23,587 nucleotides of DNA from an uncultured Eubacterium sp. (GTDB taxonomy: Bacteria > Bacillota > Clostridia > Lachnospirales > Lachnospiraceae): contig CAKRIZ010000034.1 of assembly GCA_934351445.1 (NCBI GenBank), forward strand, positions 1 to 23,587. Reading direction: 5' to 3'. The notes below the pieces were generated by a model that had not been told where the DNA came from, did not search any database, and saw nothing but the letters and a program-made list of their open reading frames with translations. A program made the position numbers and the translations under genes. Shown piece after piece: positions 1-7,117 of the stretch. Positions within the stretch are counted from its first letter, which is position 1. The number at the start of each line of letters is the position of its first letter.

Positions 1-407
1 AAACGCAAAGAGAAATACTTTGAAACATTGCCGGAAGCGAAAAACTGGCTTGCTGACGCAAGATATGAAGAACGGCAGAATTGATTGGTTTAACATGGGA
101 CTCTATTGATTGGAAAAAGCGCACGTTGACTGTCAGCCAGAGTTTAGAGTATATCGACAGCAGGACAGGCGAAAAGAAATGTCTGATTATGCACGCCTTA
201 CGACATACTTATGCTACATGTGCGATTGAGCGCGGCGTACAGCCTAAAGTGCTGCAACAGCTATTAGGACACGCAAGCATTAAAACAACTATGGACAGAT
301 ATGTCCATGTTACGGACGAGTCACTGGTAAATGCCATACGCCAATTTCAACAGGCTACGCCGCCAGTTACAAAAAAAGGGCGTAAAAAGGGCGTACAAGA
401 AATCTAA
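1..407 (+). pseudogene. Degenerate tyrosine recombinase/integrase (ICE or phage type), internally deleted
   Basis: Reading frame 1 from the window edge to a TGA at 82-84 encodes 27 residues resembling the N-terminal arm-binding domain of Tn916-like integrases (KYFETLPEAKNWLADARYEE). From 81 a different frame (TTG at 81) continues with GLTWDSIDWKKRTLTVS, the start of the catalytic domain, and then jumps directly to MHALRHTYAT. Intact relatives carry well over 100 residues in each of these gaps, so two deletions are inferred, one of them frame-shifting. Kept active-site parts are the H-x-x-R box (H38, R41 of the second frame), LLGH (H64) and the tyrosine in MDRYVHV (Y74). The first catalytic arginine (RxGE) and the beta-strand lysine are missing, so the product should be inactive. 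Its 3' end lies 54 bp upstream of ychF. The true 5' end is outside the window. Confidence 0.85.
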
Positions 408-460
408 AGAAAGGCGAAAATCCCGATAAATCAAGGGTTTTCGGACAGGTAAAAGATAAA

Positions 461-1561
461 ATGAAATTAGGAATTGTTGGTCTTCCTAACGTGGGAAAAA
501 GTACATTATTCAATTCACTGACAAAGGCAGGGGCATTGTCTGCGAACTATCCGTTTGCGACGATTGACCCGAATGTCGGTATCGTATCAGTGCCGGATGA
601 GCGGATTGTCAAGCTCGGTGAACTGTATCATACCAAAAAGGTGACACCTGCCACAATAGAATTTGTGGATATCGCAGGTCTGGTAAAGGGAGCCAGCAAA
701 GGTGAGGGACTTGGCAATCAGTTTTTGGCGAATATCCGCGAGGTAGATGCGATCGTACATGTGGTCCGCTGTTTCGAGGATACGAATATCGTACATGTGG
801 ATGGCAATATTGACCCTGCACGTGATATCGAGACGATTAATCTGGAGCTGATCTTCTCTGACATTGAGATTCTGGATCGCAGAATTGCCAAAGTCGCAAA
901 GCAGGCCCGCATGGATAAGACGCTGGCAAAGGAGATGGAGCTGTTAGAGGCAGTCAAGGCGCATCTGGAGGATGGTAAGATGGCACGTACCTTCGAAGTA
1001 CCTGATGATGAGGATATGGAGAGCTGGTTTGCATCCTATAATCTGTTGACCGCGAAACCGACCATCTATGCGGCAAATGTGGCAGAGGATGACCTCGCAG
1101 ATGATGGCGCATCGAATCCGCATGTTGCAAAGGTGCGTGAGATGGCCAGTGCAGAGGGCGCAGAGGTATTTGTGATCTGTGCACAGATCGAGCAGGAGTT
1201 ATCAGAATTATCAGATGAGGAAAAGGAAGAATTTCTCGCAGACCTCGGGGTGAAATCCAGTGGATTGGACAAGCTGGTAGCAGCCAGCTACAGCCTGCTC
1301 GGACTGATCAGTTTCCTGACTGCAGGAGAGGATGAGTGCCGTGCATGGACGATCAAGAAAGGTACCAAGGCTCCGCAGGCAGCAGGCAAGATCCATACTG
1401 ATTTTGAAAGAGGATTTATCAAGGCAGAGGTCGTCAACTATCAGGATCTGCTTGACAATGGCAGTCTGGCGGCAGCACGTGAAAAGGGTATTGTTGGTAT
1501 GGAAGGAAAAGAGTATGTTGTCAAGGATGGCGATGTGATTTTATTCCGTTTTAATGTATAA
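461..1561 (+). CDS. ychF: Redox/ribosome-associated ATPase YchF (OLA1 family)
   Basis: Cytoplasmic P-loop protein of the Obg-related YchF/OLA1 family, which binds ATP rather than GTP and associates with ribosomes and stress responses. The 366 residues match the usual family length. Visible motifs are the G1 loop GLPNVGKS (7-14), the G3 motif DIAGLVKGASKGEGLGN (70-86), and NVAE (206-209) in place of the GTPase NKxD motif, the change that explains ATP preference in this family. A coiled-coil middle part and a C-terminal TGS domain (FERGFIKAEVVNYQDLL ... FRFNV) follow. The ATG at 461 begins the conserved MKLGIVGLPN. The Shine-Dalgarno sequence is weak (ACAGGT), possibly because the integrase relic sits directly upstream. 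A good terminator follows at 1591. Identity is certain at family level. Confidence 0.97.
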   Translation: MKLGIVGLPNVGKSTLFNSLTKAGALSANYPFATIDPNVGIVSVPDERIVKLGELYHTKKVTPATIEFVDIAGLVKGASKGEGLGNQFLANIREVDAIVHVVRCFEDTNIVHVDGNIDPARDIETINLELIFSDIEILDRRIAKVAKQARMDKTLAKEMELLEAVKAHLEDGKMARTFEVPDDEDMESWFASYNLLTAKPTIYAANVAEDDLADDGASNPHVAKVREMASAEGAEVFVICAQIEQELSELSDEEKEEFLADLGVKSSGLDKLVAASYSLLGLISFLTAGEDECRAWTIKKGTKAPQAAGKIHTDFERGFIKAEVVNYQDLLDNGSLAAAREKGIVGMEGKEYVVKDGDVILFRFNV

Positions 1562-1590
1562 CTGAAATAACTAAATCGTAAAAAGGTTTC

Positions 1591-1626
1591 TGCGGCTGCA
1601 TCATTTTGGTGTGGCCGCATATTTTA
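1591..1626 (+). terminator. Intrinsic terminator after ychF
   Basis: TGCGGC (1591-1596) pairs with GCCGCA (1614-1619). The stem continues inward through wobble and Watson-Crick pairs to a TTT loop, and the AT-rich run ATTTTATATA follows. It lies between ychF and the next gene; the ATG of that gene (1656) is downstream of it. Confidence 0.75.
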
Positions 1627-1655
1627 TATATAACATCAGCATAGGCGGTGGCAGG

Positions 1656-1910
1656 ATGCGTTTGTGCGAACTGGAGGACAAAGAGGTGGTGAACGTCGTG
1701 GATGGACGGACACTTGGCAATGTGGTAGATCTGGAATTTGATCCGCAGTGTGGGCAGATAGAAGCGATCGTTGTACCGGGGCCTGGAAAGTGTTTTGGAT
1801 TGTTTGGCAGGGAGTACGAACTGGTCATACCGTGGAAGTGTATCTGCAAGATCGGACCGGATACGGTGCTCGTTCAGATTGATATTGATAAATGTAAGCG
1901 CAAAGGCTGA
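1656..1910 (+). CDS. YlmC/YmxH family sporulation protein (PRC-barrel)
   Basis: Small 84-residue protein made almost entirely of a PRC-barrel-like fold. The N-terminus MRLCELEDKEVVNVVDG, the GxxLGNVVDLEFD strand and the closing IPWKCICKIGPDTVLV pattern are typical of the YlmC/YmxH family found in endospore formers. Its biochemical role is not established. I chose the ATG at 1656 over an in-frame GTG at 1611: the GTG lies inside the ychF terminator hairpin and would add 15 residues without family similarity, while GGCGG lies six bases upstream of 1656. It is a monocistronic-looking gene between the ychF terminator and the nrdR promoter. Several cysteines (residue 4 and others) are visible, with no clear metal-site pattern. 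Confidence 0.85.
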   Translation: MRLCELEDKEVVNVVDGRTLGNVVDLEFDPQCGQIEAIVVPGPGKCFGLFGREYELVIPWKCICKIGPDTVLVQIDIDKCKRKG

Positions 1911-1937
1911 ATATATGCTAATTTTGACTGAAAATAA

Positions 1938-1966
1938 TTGACTTTTTTTGTTGCTATTTCTATAAT
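1938..1966 (+). promoter_or_regulatory. Sigma-A-type promoter for nrdR
   Basis: TTGACT (1938-1943) and TATAAT (1961-1966) are separated by 17 bp, a near-consensus vegetative promoter. The predicted start is about 35 bases upstream of the nrdR ATG. I did not recognise an NrdR box near it. Confidence 0.75.
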
Positions 1967-2008
1967 TATTTTATATAGTCAGGGAGACCTTTTTACAGGA
2001 GGTAGCAT

Positions 2009-2458
2009 ATGAAGTGTCCGTATTGCAGCAGTGAAAATACCAGAGTCATTGACTCCAGACCGGCAGATGATAACAATTCAATTCGCCGCCGGCGTCTATG
2101 TGATGAGTGTGGGAAACGTTTTACAACATATGAGAAGGTGGAGACGATACCGCTGATTATTGTAAAAAAGGACAATAACCGCGAGCCGTATGATCGTTCA
2201 AAGATCGAGGGCGGTGTGCTGCGTGCATGCCACAAGCTGCCGATTTCTGTATCACAGATGAACCGCTTGATTGATGATGTGGAGACGGAGATCTTCAACC
2301 GGGAGGAAAAGGAGATTCCAAGTATTGTGATAGGGGAGCTCATTATGGACAAACTCAAGGATCTGAATGCAGTCGCGTATGTGCGTTTTGCTTCTGTATA
2401 TCGTGAGTTTAAGGATGTAGAGACGTTTATGAATGAACTGAAAAAAATGCTGGTATAG
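2009..2458 (+). CDS. nrdR: Transcriptional repressor NrdR (ribonucleotide reductase regulator)
   Basis: Zinc-ribbon plus ATP-cone repressor that senses ATP/dATP and controls ribonucleotide reductase genes. The N-terminus MKCPYCSSENTRVIDSR gives zinc ligands C3 and C6, and CDEC supplies C31 and C34. The arginine stretch IRRRR (26-30) is the conserved DNA-binding signature. The ATP-cone runs from about residue 48 (LIIVKKDNNREPYDRSKI) to about 135. Length of 149 residues is standard. The ATG at 2009 has a strong AGGAGG Shine-Dalgarno seven bases upstream and a near-consensus promoter. No ribonucleotide reductase gene lies in the window, so its targets are elsewhere. The stop is TAG, followed in the same frame by 34 open codons (see findings). 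Confidence 0.97.
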   Translation: MKCPYCSSENTRVIDSRPADDNNSIRRRRLCDECGKRFTTYEKVETIPLIIVKKDNNREPYDRSKIEGGVLRACHKLPISVSQMNRLIDDVETEIFNREEKEIPSIVIGELIMDKLKDLNAVAYVRFASVYREFKDVETFMNELKKMLV

Positions 2459-2599
2459 TTTTTCACACAGGCAGTTCGTGAGAAGCAGCCGTTTCGTTCG
2501 CAGGATTATGCCAAGCAGTATGAATCCGGCAGGACTTATGAGTTCACAGGTGCGGACAGTTGAGAATTTTGTATTTTAAATTACATAAAATATATGGTA

Positions 2600-2631
2600 A
2601 AGCCTTCGGTGTATAGCCGGAGGCTTTTTTT
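2600..2631 (+). terminator. Intrinsic terminator downstream of nrdR
   Basis: A 10-bp stem, AAGCCTTCGG (2600-2609) with CCGGAGGCTT (2617-2626) and one G-T pair, has a 7-base loop and ends in seven T residues. It sits about 140 bp after the nrdR stop. Confidence 0.85.
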
Positions 2632-2689
2632 CACATACTAGTACACGGCACGTTTGATTTGTGTTTGAAAAATAAAGGAGGAAACGAAA

Positions 2690-3148
2690 ATGATCTTAAC
2701 AGAAAAAGAAAAGACAGCGATTCAGGATCTGCAGACCCAGGAAAAAAGTCTCGTAGAAAAATATCAGCGTTGCGGAGGCGAGGCAAAGGATCCGGTATTG
2801 CAGGATCTGTTTGGTGAACTGGAGAAAAAGCAGCAGAAGCATTATGATACGTTAGGGGAGGTGCTTAGCGGCACAGTACCCAGTTGTGACTGCAACTGCA
2901 AGGCAGGTGCGGACTATCAGCCGAAGGCGACTTATACCGGTATGACTGATACCGAGGATAAGAAAAACGACTGCTTTCTGGCGACAGACTGCATCGGTGC
3001 GGAGAAGCTGGCATCTGGCGAGTACAACACCAACGTATTTAATTTTAGTGAGCCTGCAGTGAGAAAACTGCTTGCTGATATCCAGATTGAGGAGCAGAAT
3101 TATGCGGAGATGCTCTACAAATATAAAACAGTGAACTCCATGCAGTAG
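2690..3148 (+). CDS. CotF-like spore coat protein (ferritin-like helical fold)
   Basis: A 152-residue helical protein resembling the CotF spore coat family. The N-terminal half is an amphipathic alpha-helical hairpin (EKEKTAIQDLQTQEKSLVEKY ... GELEKKQQKHYDTLGEVL). A short cysteine-rich linker follows (CDCNC, C66/C68/C70). The C-terminal half, DCFLATDCIGAEKLASGEYN ... VRKLLADIQIEEQNYAEMLY, has the pattern of CotF domains, where it usually reads LLATEKHLSS ... L..IQ.EEQ. In spore formers such proteins are expressed in the mother cell and deposited on the coat; that role here is inferred. The start at 2690 has a strong AAAGGAGG sequence. It is a single-gene unit between terminators at 2600 and 3173. 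The cysteines could cross-link or bind metal, but nothing in the sequence decides this. Confidence 0.7.
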   Translation: MILTEKEKTAIQDLQTQEKSLVEKYQRCGGEAKDPVLQDLFGELEKKQQKHYDTLGEVLSGTVPSCDCNCKAGADYQPKATYTGMTDTEDKKNDCFLATDCIGAEKLASGEYNTNVFNFSEPAVRKLLADIQIEEQNYAEMLYKYKTVNSMQ

Positions 3149-3172
3149 GCAGCTGCACGGTAGTGTGTATGC

Positions 3173-3206
3173 AAAGGCTTCCGGCAGATCTGGCCGGGAG
3201 CCTTTT
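3173..3206 (+). terminator. Intrinsic terminator after the coat protein gene
   Basis: A 13-bp stem, AAAGGCTTCCGGC (3173-3185) with GCCGGGAGCCTTT (3193-3205), has a 7-base loop AGATCTG and ends in a short T run. Part of this hairpin is repeated without its left arm at 5273 (see repeats). Confidence 0.8.
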
Positions 3207-3271
3207 GCTGTCATGTACCTACAAGAAGCAGCCGGCATATATATTTAACTTGCGAAAAGTAAAATGTGCTA
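3182..3271 (+). repeat. Direct repeat copy A, upstream of the chemoreceptor gene
   Basis: This 90-bp stretch matches 5273-5365 at about 90 percent by eye: seven substitutions, six of them transitions, plus one 1-base and one 2-base indel. It starts inside the coat gene terminator and ends at ATGTGCTA. Copy A keeps the complete terminator hairpin but has a 14-base spacer and no good -10 after its TTGCGA box. Confidence 0.9.
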
Positions 3272-3293
3272 TTTTGCATTTTATTGTATTTTC

Positions 3294-3302
3294 GGGGGGG
3301 GG
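3294..3302 (+). repeat. Poly-G tract (G9) upstream of the chemoreceptor promoter
   Basis: Nine consecutive G residues lie six bases upstream of the TTGACT -35 box of the chemoreceptor gene. It is the most striking homopolymer noticed in the window and sits in a non-coding position. Length variation by slippage is plausible but not shown here. Confidence 0.8.
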
Positions 3303-3308
3303 TAGAGA

Positions 3309-3337
3309 TTGACTTTAATATGATAAAGTGATACGAT
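3309..3337 (+). promoter_or_regulatory. Promoter of the chemoreceptor gene
   Basis: TTGACT (3309-3314) and TACGAT (3332-3337) are separated by 17 bp, with a leader of about 55 bases to the ATG at 3400. It looks like a vegetative promoter; I did not see a sigma-28 (flagellar) consensus here. Confidence 0.6.
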
Positions 3338-3399
3338 ATTAATAAATATACTTCTACGTCATTTATAGATGGTTTTAGCGAGTATGGGAGGAAAGTACT

Positions 3400-5103
3400 A
3401 TGGCGAAATTGGAACAAATGAGGATTGAGAAAAGGCTGGAAAGGAGTTCTCTGATCACGGTTGTTATAGCAAGTATAGCTGCGGTTGTTGCGGCGATTTT
3501 GCTATTTGTAGTATCGTGGCAGTATGACAACGTATTAACCTACAATGCATTTCCGCAGGGAGACATCGCATTGACAATGAAGGAGTTGGCAGAAGTGCGT
3601 AGTAGCTTGCGAGGTGCGATCGGTTATGATGAGCAGAGCCGGATCGACGACATCACGCAGAAGCACAACGAGGCGATTGAAGCAGTAAAAGCAGGTCTTA
3701 CAGAGATCGAGAAAACGCTTAAAAGTAAAGAAGAAAGAGAAGCCTATGAGCATATAGTAGAACTCTTGGATCAATATCTCGAAATAGATGCCAAGGTAAT
3801 GCAGAAGGGTGCCACAACAGATCCCGAGCTGTCAACACAGGCACAGGAGATAGCCTTTAATGACTTGGCGCCGGTATATCAGGAAGTGTCTGATGGATTT
3901 CAGAATCTGATGGCTGTGAATGTAAAAAAAGGTGATGAAGCCAGTGCAAGATTATTTATTATCAGGATCATTATGCTTGTGGCCATCGCTGTGATCATCC
4001 TTATGTCCTGCTTTTGGGCAGTCAGAATCGCTGCCAGAATTGCCAGAACGATTGCCGGTCCGTTGGATCGTCTGGCAAAACGCTTAGAGACATTTTCAAA
4101 AGGTGATCTGAGTTCTCCGTTCCCTGAGTACAAGAATCGTGATGAGGTAGGAGAGATGATCCAATCCACAGTGGATATGGCTGATAAGCTGACACTTATC
4201 ATTGCGGATTTAGAAGGTCTGTTAAATGAGATGAGCATAGGAAACTTTGATATCACTACCTCCTGTGAGGATGAATATGCCGGAGAATTCCGCAATATTC
4301 TGGATGCATTCAATGCTACAAAGAAACAGATTGATGAAAGCTTAAAGGAAGTGCGTGATTCATCCAATATGGTGTCTACCGGAGCACAGAATCTGGCAGA
4401 GGCGTCGCAGGCGCTGGCAGAGGGCGCTACCGAACAGGCTGCATCTGCAGAGGAGCTGCAGGTTACGATGGATGAGATCACAAATGGTCTGAGCAATACG
4501 GCAGAACAGACCAATAAGGCGTGCTCAGAAGCGGAACGTGTTGCCGGTGAAGCAGAGAAGAGCCGTAAACAGATGGATGTCATGGTTGAAGCGATGAAAC
4601 GTATCAGCGAAACATCCCAAATGATCGGTTCTGTTATTACAGAAATCGAAGATATTGCCAGTCAGACCAATCTCTTATCACTGAATGCTTCCATCGAGGC
4701 TGCCAGAGCGGGAGATGCCGGAAGAGGCTTTGCTGTCGTAGCAGATCAGATCCGCAACCTTGCAGAACAGAGTGCAAAGGCAGCAGTGAATACAAAGGAA
4801 CTGATCGAGACTTCAATCCATGAGATTGAAACCGGTAATCAGGTAGCTCAGAGTACAGATCAAGTCTTAGTCGAGGTGGTGGAAGCGATCCGGCTGTTAG
4901 CCGACAGCGCAAGAGGTCTTGAGGAAGCAAGCAATATGCAGGTCGAATCCATGTCACAGGCTGATAGGAAGATTTCACGCATTGCAGACATCATTCAGGC
5001 CAATTCAGCAACGGCACAGGAGACATCTGCGACCAGTGAGGAGCTGTCTGCACAGGCAACAAGCATGGATGACATAGTTGCAAGATTCAGATTGAGTGAG
5101 TAA
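3400..5103 (+). CDS. Transmembrane methyl-accepting chemotaxis protein
   Basis: Inner-membrane chemoreceptor of 567 residues. Order of parts: short cytoplasmic N-terminus; TM1 about 18-40; an extracellular helical domain about 41-183, probably a four-helix-bundle sensor of unknown ligand; TM2 about 185-208; a HAMP domain about 209-262; a second HAMP-like linker about 263-320; and the cytoplasmic signalling coiled coil. The kinase-binding hairpin tip is clear at about 417-455 ([20 protein letters not shown] ... [18 protein letters not shown]). Methylation-type helices flank it ([14 protein letters not shown] at about 341-354 and [15 protein letters not shown] at about 539-553). No C-terminal CheR tether is visible. 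RBS is GGGAGG. It has its own promoter and terminator and lies between two direct repeats, which suggests insertion as a unit. No che genes are in the window, so signalling partners are elsewhere. Confidence 0.95.
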   Translation: MAKLEQMRIEKRLERSSLITVVIASIAAVVAAILLFVVSWQYDNVLTYNAFPQGDIALTMKELAEVRSSLRGAIGYDEQSRIDDITQKHNEAIEAVKAGLTEIEKTLKSKEEREAYEHIVELLDQYLEIDAKVMQKGATTDPELSTQAQEIAFNDLAPVYQEVSDGFQNLMAVNVKKGDEASARLFIIRIIMLVAIAVIILMSCFWAVRIAARIARTIAGPLDRLAKRLETFSKGDLSSPFPEYKNRDEVGEMIQSTVDMADKLTLIIADLEGLLNEMSIGNFDITTSCEDEYAGEFRNILDAFNATKKQIDESLKEVRDSSNMVSTGAQNLAEASQALAEGATEQAASAEELQVTMDEITNGLSNTAEQTNKACSEAERVAGEAEKSRKQMDVMVEAMKRISETSQMIGSVITEIEDIASQTNLLSLNASIEAARAGDAGRGFAVVADQIRNLAEQSAKAAVNTKELIETSIHEIETGNQVAQSTDQVLVEVVEAIRLLADSARGLEEASNMQVESMSQADRKISRIADIIQANSATAQETSATSEELSAQATSMDDIVARFRLSE

Positions 5104-5109
5104 AATCAG

Positions 5110-5149
5110 GAGACAACGATAAAGGCAGAGATTTATCGTTGTCTCTTTT
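5110..5149 (+). terminator. Intrinsic terminator after the chemoreceptor gene
   Basis: A perfect 14-bp stem, GAGACAACGATAAA (5110-5123) with its complement at 5132-5145, has an 8-base loop and is followed by TTTTGTTTT. It begins six bases after the stop codon. Confidence 0.9.
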
Positions 5150-5272
5150 GTTTTCCCTGACAAAAATGTCTGGAAATATGAAAACAAATACAAAATAATC
5201 CGGAATTTAGAAAGGCATTGCATTTTCTCGGACAGGATTGTGTGGTGGCGCGCGATCGTCAAGAGATAGAGA

Positions 5273-5365
5273 CGGCAGATCTGGCCGGAAGTTTTTTGCT
5301 GCCATATACTTACCAGAAGCAGCCGGCATATATATTTTAACTTGCGAAAAGTATAAAATGTGCTA
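5273..5365 (+). repeat. Direct repeat copy B, upstream of yqeG
   Basis: Second copy of the 3182-3271 repeat. It lacks the left arm of the terminator hairpin found at copy A (the preceding bases are unrelated), but it carries a usable promoter at its right end. The stretch 5150-5272 between the terminator and this repeat holds nothing I can identify. Confidence 0.9.
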
Positions 5366-5369
5366 AGAT
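5342..5369 (+). promoter_or_regulatory. Promoter of the yqeG-rpiB unit
   Basis: TTGCGA (5342-5347), a 16-bp spacer, then TGCTAAGAT, an extended -10 with TAAGAT at 5364-5369. It lies at the right end of repeat copy B, about 40 bases before the yqeG start. Confidence 0.55.
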
Positions 5370-5410
5370 GAATAAGGGGAAAATATGTGAAACGTCAGGA
5401 GGACGCAGGC

Positions 5411-5935
5411 ATGCTGCAATGCTTTTATCCGCGGGAATATGTGGAGTCAACTTACGGGATAGATTTCGAGAGCTGGAGGGGCAGAGGCTATCGGGGGATC
5501 ATCTTTGATGTGGATAATACACTGGTTCCGCATGGTGCGCCTGCCGATGAGCGCGCAAAAGAGTTGTTTGGACGGCTGCAGGCATTGGGATTTCGGAGTG
5601 TATTGCTGTCCAATAACAAGGAGCCTCGTGTGAAGTCCTTTTGCGAGGCTGTCGTCGGTGCGGATTACATATATAAAGCAGGTAAACCGAAACGAGCGGG
5701 GTACGAACAGGCAATGAAGCGTATGGGGACGGATGTACATACAACGCTGTTTGTCGGTGACCAGATTTTTACGGATGTGTGGGGTGCAAACCGTGCAGGT
5801 ATCTACACGATTTTAGTCAAACCGATTCATCCGAAAGAGGAGATCCAGATCGTGTTCAAACGATATCTGGAACGTATCGTATTATATTTTTATCAGAAGG
5901 AGAAGGGGAAACATGAAGATTGCAATAGGAAATGA
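5411..5935 (+). CDS. yqeG: YqeG family HAD IIIA-type phosphatase
   Basis: A 174-residue HAD-superfamily hydrolase of the YqeG type, which is widespread in Firmicutes. HAD motif I is FDVDNTLVPHG (about 32-42, with the Asp nucleophile and the Asp two residues later), motif II is VLLSNNKEPRV, motif III is the lysine in YKAGKPKRAGY, and motif IV is VGDQIFTDVWGANRAG. The substrate of YqeG is not firmly known. I chose the ATG at 5411, which has AGGAGG eight bases upstream, over an in-frame GTG at 5387 that places the Shine-Dalgarno inside the coding region. Its last 23 bases overlap rpiB, so the two genes are translationally linked. The promoter lies in repeat copy B. Confidence 0.9.
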   Translation: MLQCFYPREYVESTYGIDFESWRGRGYRGIIFDVDNTLVPHGAPADERAKELFGRLQALGFRSVLLSNNKEPRVKSFCEAVVGADYIYKAGKPKRAGYEQAMKRMGTDVHTTLFVGDQIFTDVWGANRAGIYTILVKPIHPKEEIQIVFKRYLERIVLYFYQKEKGKHEDCNRK

Positions 5936-6365
5936 CCACGCAGCAGGGGAGTTAAAGACACAGATCATGGAGCTGATCACTGGAATGGGGCATGAGCTGA
6001 TTGATGTCGGTGCACCGATCGGAGAGACGATCGATTATCCGATTCCGGGCGAAAAGGTCGGCAGGCTGGTGGCATCGGGAGAGGCAGATTTTGGTGTGCT
6101 GATCTGTGGAACGGGTGTCGGTATCTCACTGGCGGCAAATAAAGTAAAGGGAATCCGTGCTTCGGCTGTATCTGATACGGCGACTGCACGCCTGATCCGT
6201 GAGCATAACGATGCGAATGTCATTGCAATCGGCGCACGTATTGTAGGTTCAGAACTGGCGAAGGATATTATAAAAACATTCCTGACGACGGATTTTTCCG
6301 GTGTAGATCGTCATCAGCACAGAATTGACTTAATCTCACAGATGGAGGAGAATTTTGGAAAATAA
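5913..6365 (+). CDS. rpiB: Ribose 5-phosphate isomerase B
   Basis: Cytoplasmic aldose-ketose isomerase interconverting ribose 5-phosphate and ribulose 5-phosphate in the non-oxidative pentose phosphate pathway. The 150 residues match RpiB length. The N-terminus IGNDHAAG gives D8 and H9, DYP is at 41-43, the catalytic cysteine is C65 in GVLICGTGVGIS, the His-Asn pair is at H98/N99 (REHNDANV), and phosphate-binding residues include R133, H134 and R137 in VDRHQHRI. The start overlaps the end of yqeG by 23 bp and has a purine-rich GAAGGAGAAGGGG leader. It could connect pentulose phosphates from the downstream sugar operon to central metabolism, but it is a separate transcription unit, and galactose 6-phosphate isomerase (LacAB) relatives share the fold. 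Confidence 0.93.
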   Translation: MKIAIGNDHAAGELKTQIMELITGMGHELIDVGAPIGETIDYPIPGEKVGRLVASGEADFGVLICGTGVGISLAANKVKGIRASAVSDTATARLIREHNDANVIAIGARIVGSELAKDIIKTFLTTDFSGVDRHQHRIDLISQMEENFGK

Positions 6366-6407
6366 TCGCTACTGTTCACAATTTGGGTAGTATCAGGTAA
6401 AAAAAAC

Positions 6408-6436
6408 TTGAAAAAGCGCTTTTTATATAGTATCAT
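6408..6436 (+). promoter_or_regulatory. Promoter of efp
   Basis: TTGAAA (6408-6413) and TATCAT (6431-6436) are separated by 17 bp, about 60 bases before the efp start codon. Confidence 0.6.
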
Positions 6437-6501
6437 TGCTAGTATACGGTGTGCAATCATACATTTGCCACTGAGACAGACATTGAAGGAGGATCATTTA
6501 A

Positions 6502-7059
6502 ATGATTTCAGCAGGAGATTTCCGCAATGGTGTGACCATTGAGTTAGAGGGAAACATTTATCAGATTATTGAATTTCAGCACGTAAAACCCGGTAAGGGA
6601 GCAGCTTTCGTCCGCACAAAGTTAAAGAATATCAAGAGTGGCGGTGTTGTTGAGAAGACTTTCCGTCCGACGGAGAAGTGTCCCACCGCACGTATCGACC
6701 GCAAGGATATGCAGTATCTGTATGCAGACGGTGATCTGTATTACTTCATGGACGTAGAGACTTATGACCAGATTGCTCTGGATTCTGCATCTATCGGTGA
6801 TGCGTTGAAGTTCGTAAAAGAGAACGAGATGGTGAAGATGTGCTCACACAACGGTAATGTGTTCGCTGTAGAGCCGCCGTTGTTCGTAGAGCTTGAGATC
6901 ACAGAGACAGAGCCCGGCTTCAAGGGCGATACAGCGACAGGTGCTTCTAAGCCTGCGACTGTAGAGACCGGAGCGGTTGTATCTGTACCGTTATTCGTTA
7001 ATCAGGGTGATGTGATCAAGATCGATACACGTACCGGAGAATATCTGTCAAGAGTCTAA
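6502..7059 (+). CDS. efp: Translation elongation factor P
   Basis: Translation factor that binds ribosomes stalled on polyproline and promotes peptide bond formation. All three OB-like domains are present in 185 residues: the KOW-like domain I (1 to about 65), domain II, and the C-terminal domain ending in [15 protein letters not shown]. The tip of domain I reads KPGKGAA with the modifiable lysine at K32, which in Firmicutes is usually decorated differently from the beta-lysylated EF-P of enterobacteria; which modification occurs here cannot be read from the sequence. The ATG at 6502 follows GGAGGA. The gene stands alone, with its own promoter and a terminator shared with the convergent lacI-type gene. 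Confidence 0.98.
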   Translation: MISAGDFRNGVTIELEGNIYQIIEFQHVKPGKGAAFVRTKLKNIKSGGVVEKTFRPTEKCPTARIDRKDMQYLYADGDLYYFMDVETYDQIALDSASIGDALKFVKENEMVKMCSHNGNVFAVEPPLFVELEITETEPGFKGDTATGASKPATVETGAVVSVPLFVNQGDVIKIDTRTGEYLSRV

Positions 7060-7083
7060 TGACACATATTATATCAGAAAAAT

Positions 7084-7117
7084 AAAAAGCTGAATGCGTT
7101 TCGCATTCAGCTTTTTT
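7084..7117. terminator. Bidirectional intrinsic terminator between efp and the LacI-family gene
   Basis: A perfect 15-bp stem, AAAAAGCTGAATGCG (7084-7098) with its complement at 7102-7116, has a TTT loop with A and T runs on the two sides, so it works on both strands. The TGA of the minus-strand gene (7107-7109) lies inside the stem. Confidence 0.92.

Noticed and set aside
1174..1187. Palindrome ATCTGTGCACAGAT inside ychF
   Set aside because: It lies in conserved coding sequence and differs from the CGTGCACG operator; likely chance.
587..1272. Long open frames on the minus strand across ychF
   Set aside because: They overlap a highly conserved gene, lack ribosome binding sites and show no recognisable domains.
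2634..2641. CATACTAG before the coat gene, resembling a sporulation sigma-E/K -10
   Set aside because: The match is partial and a suitable -35 would fall inside the preceding terminator; too weak to list as a promoter.
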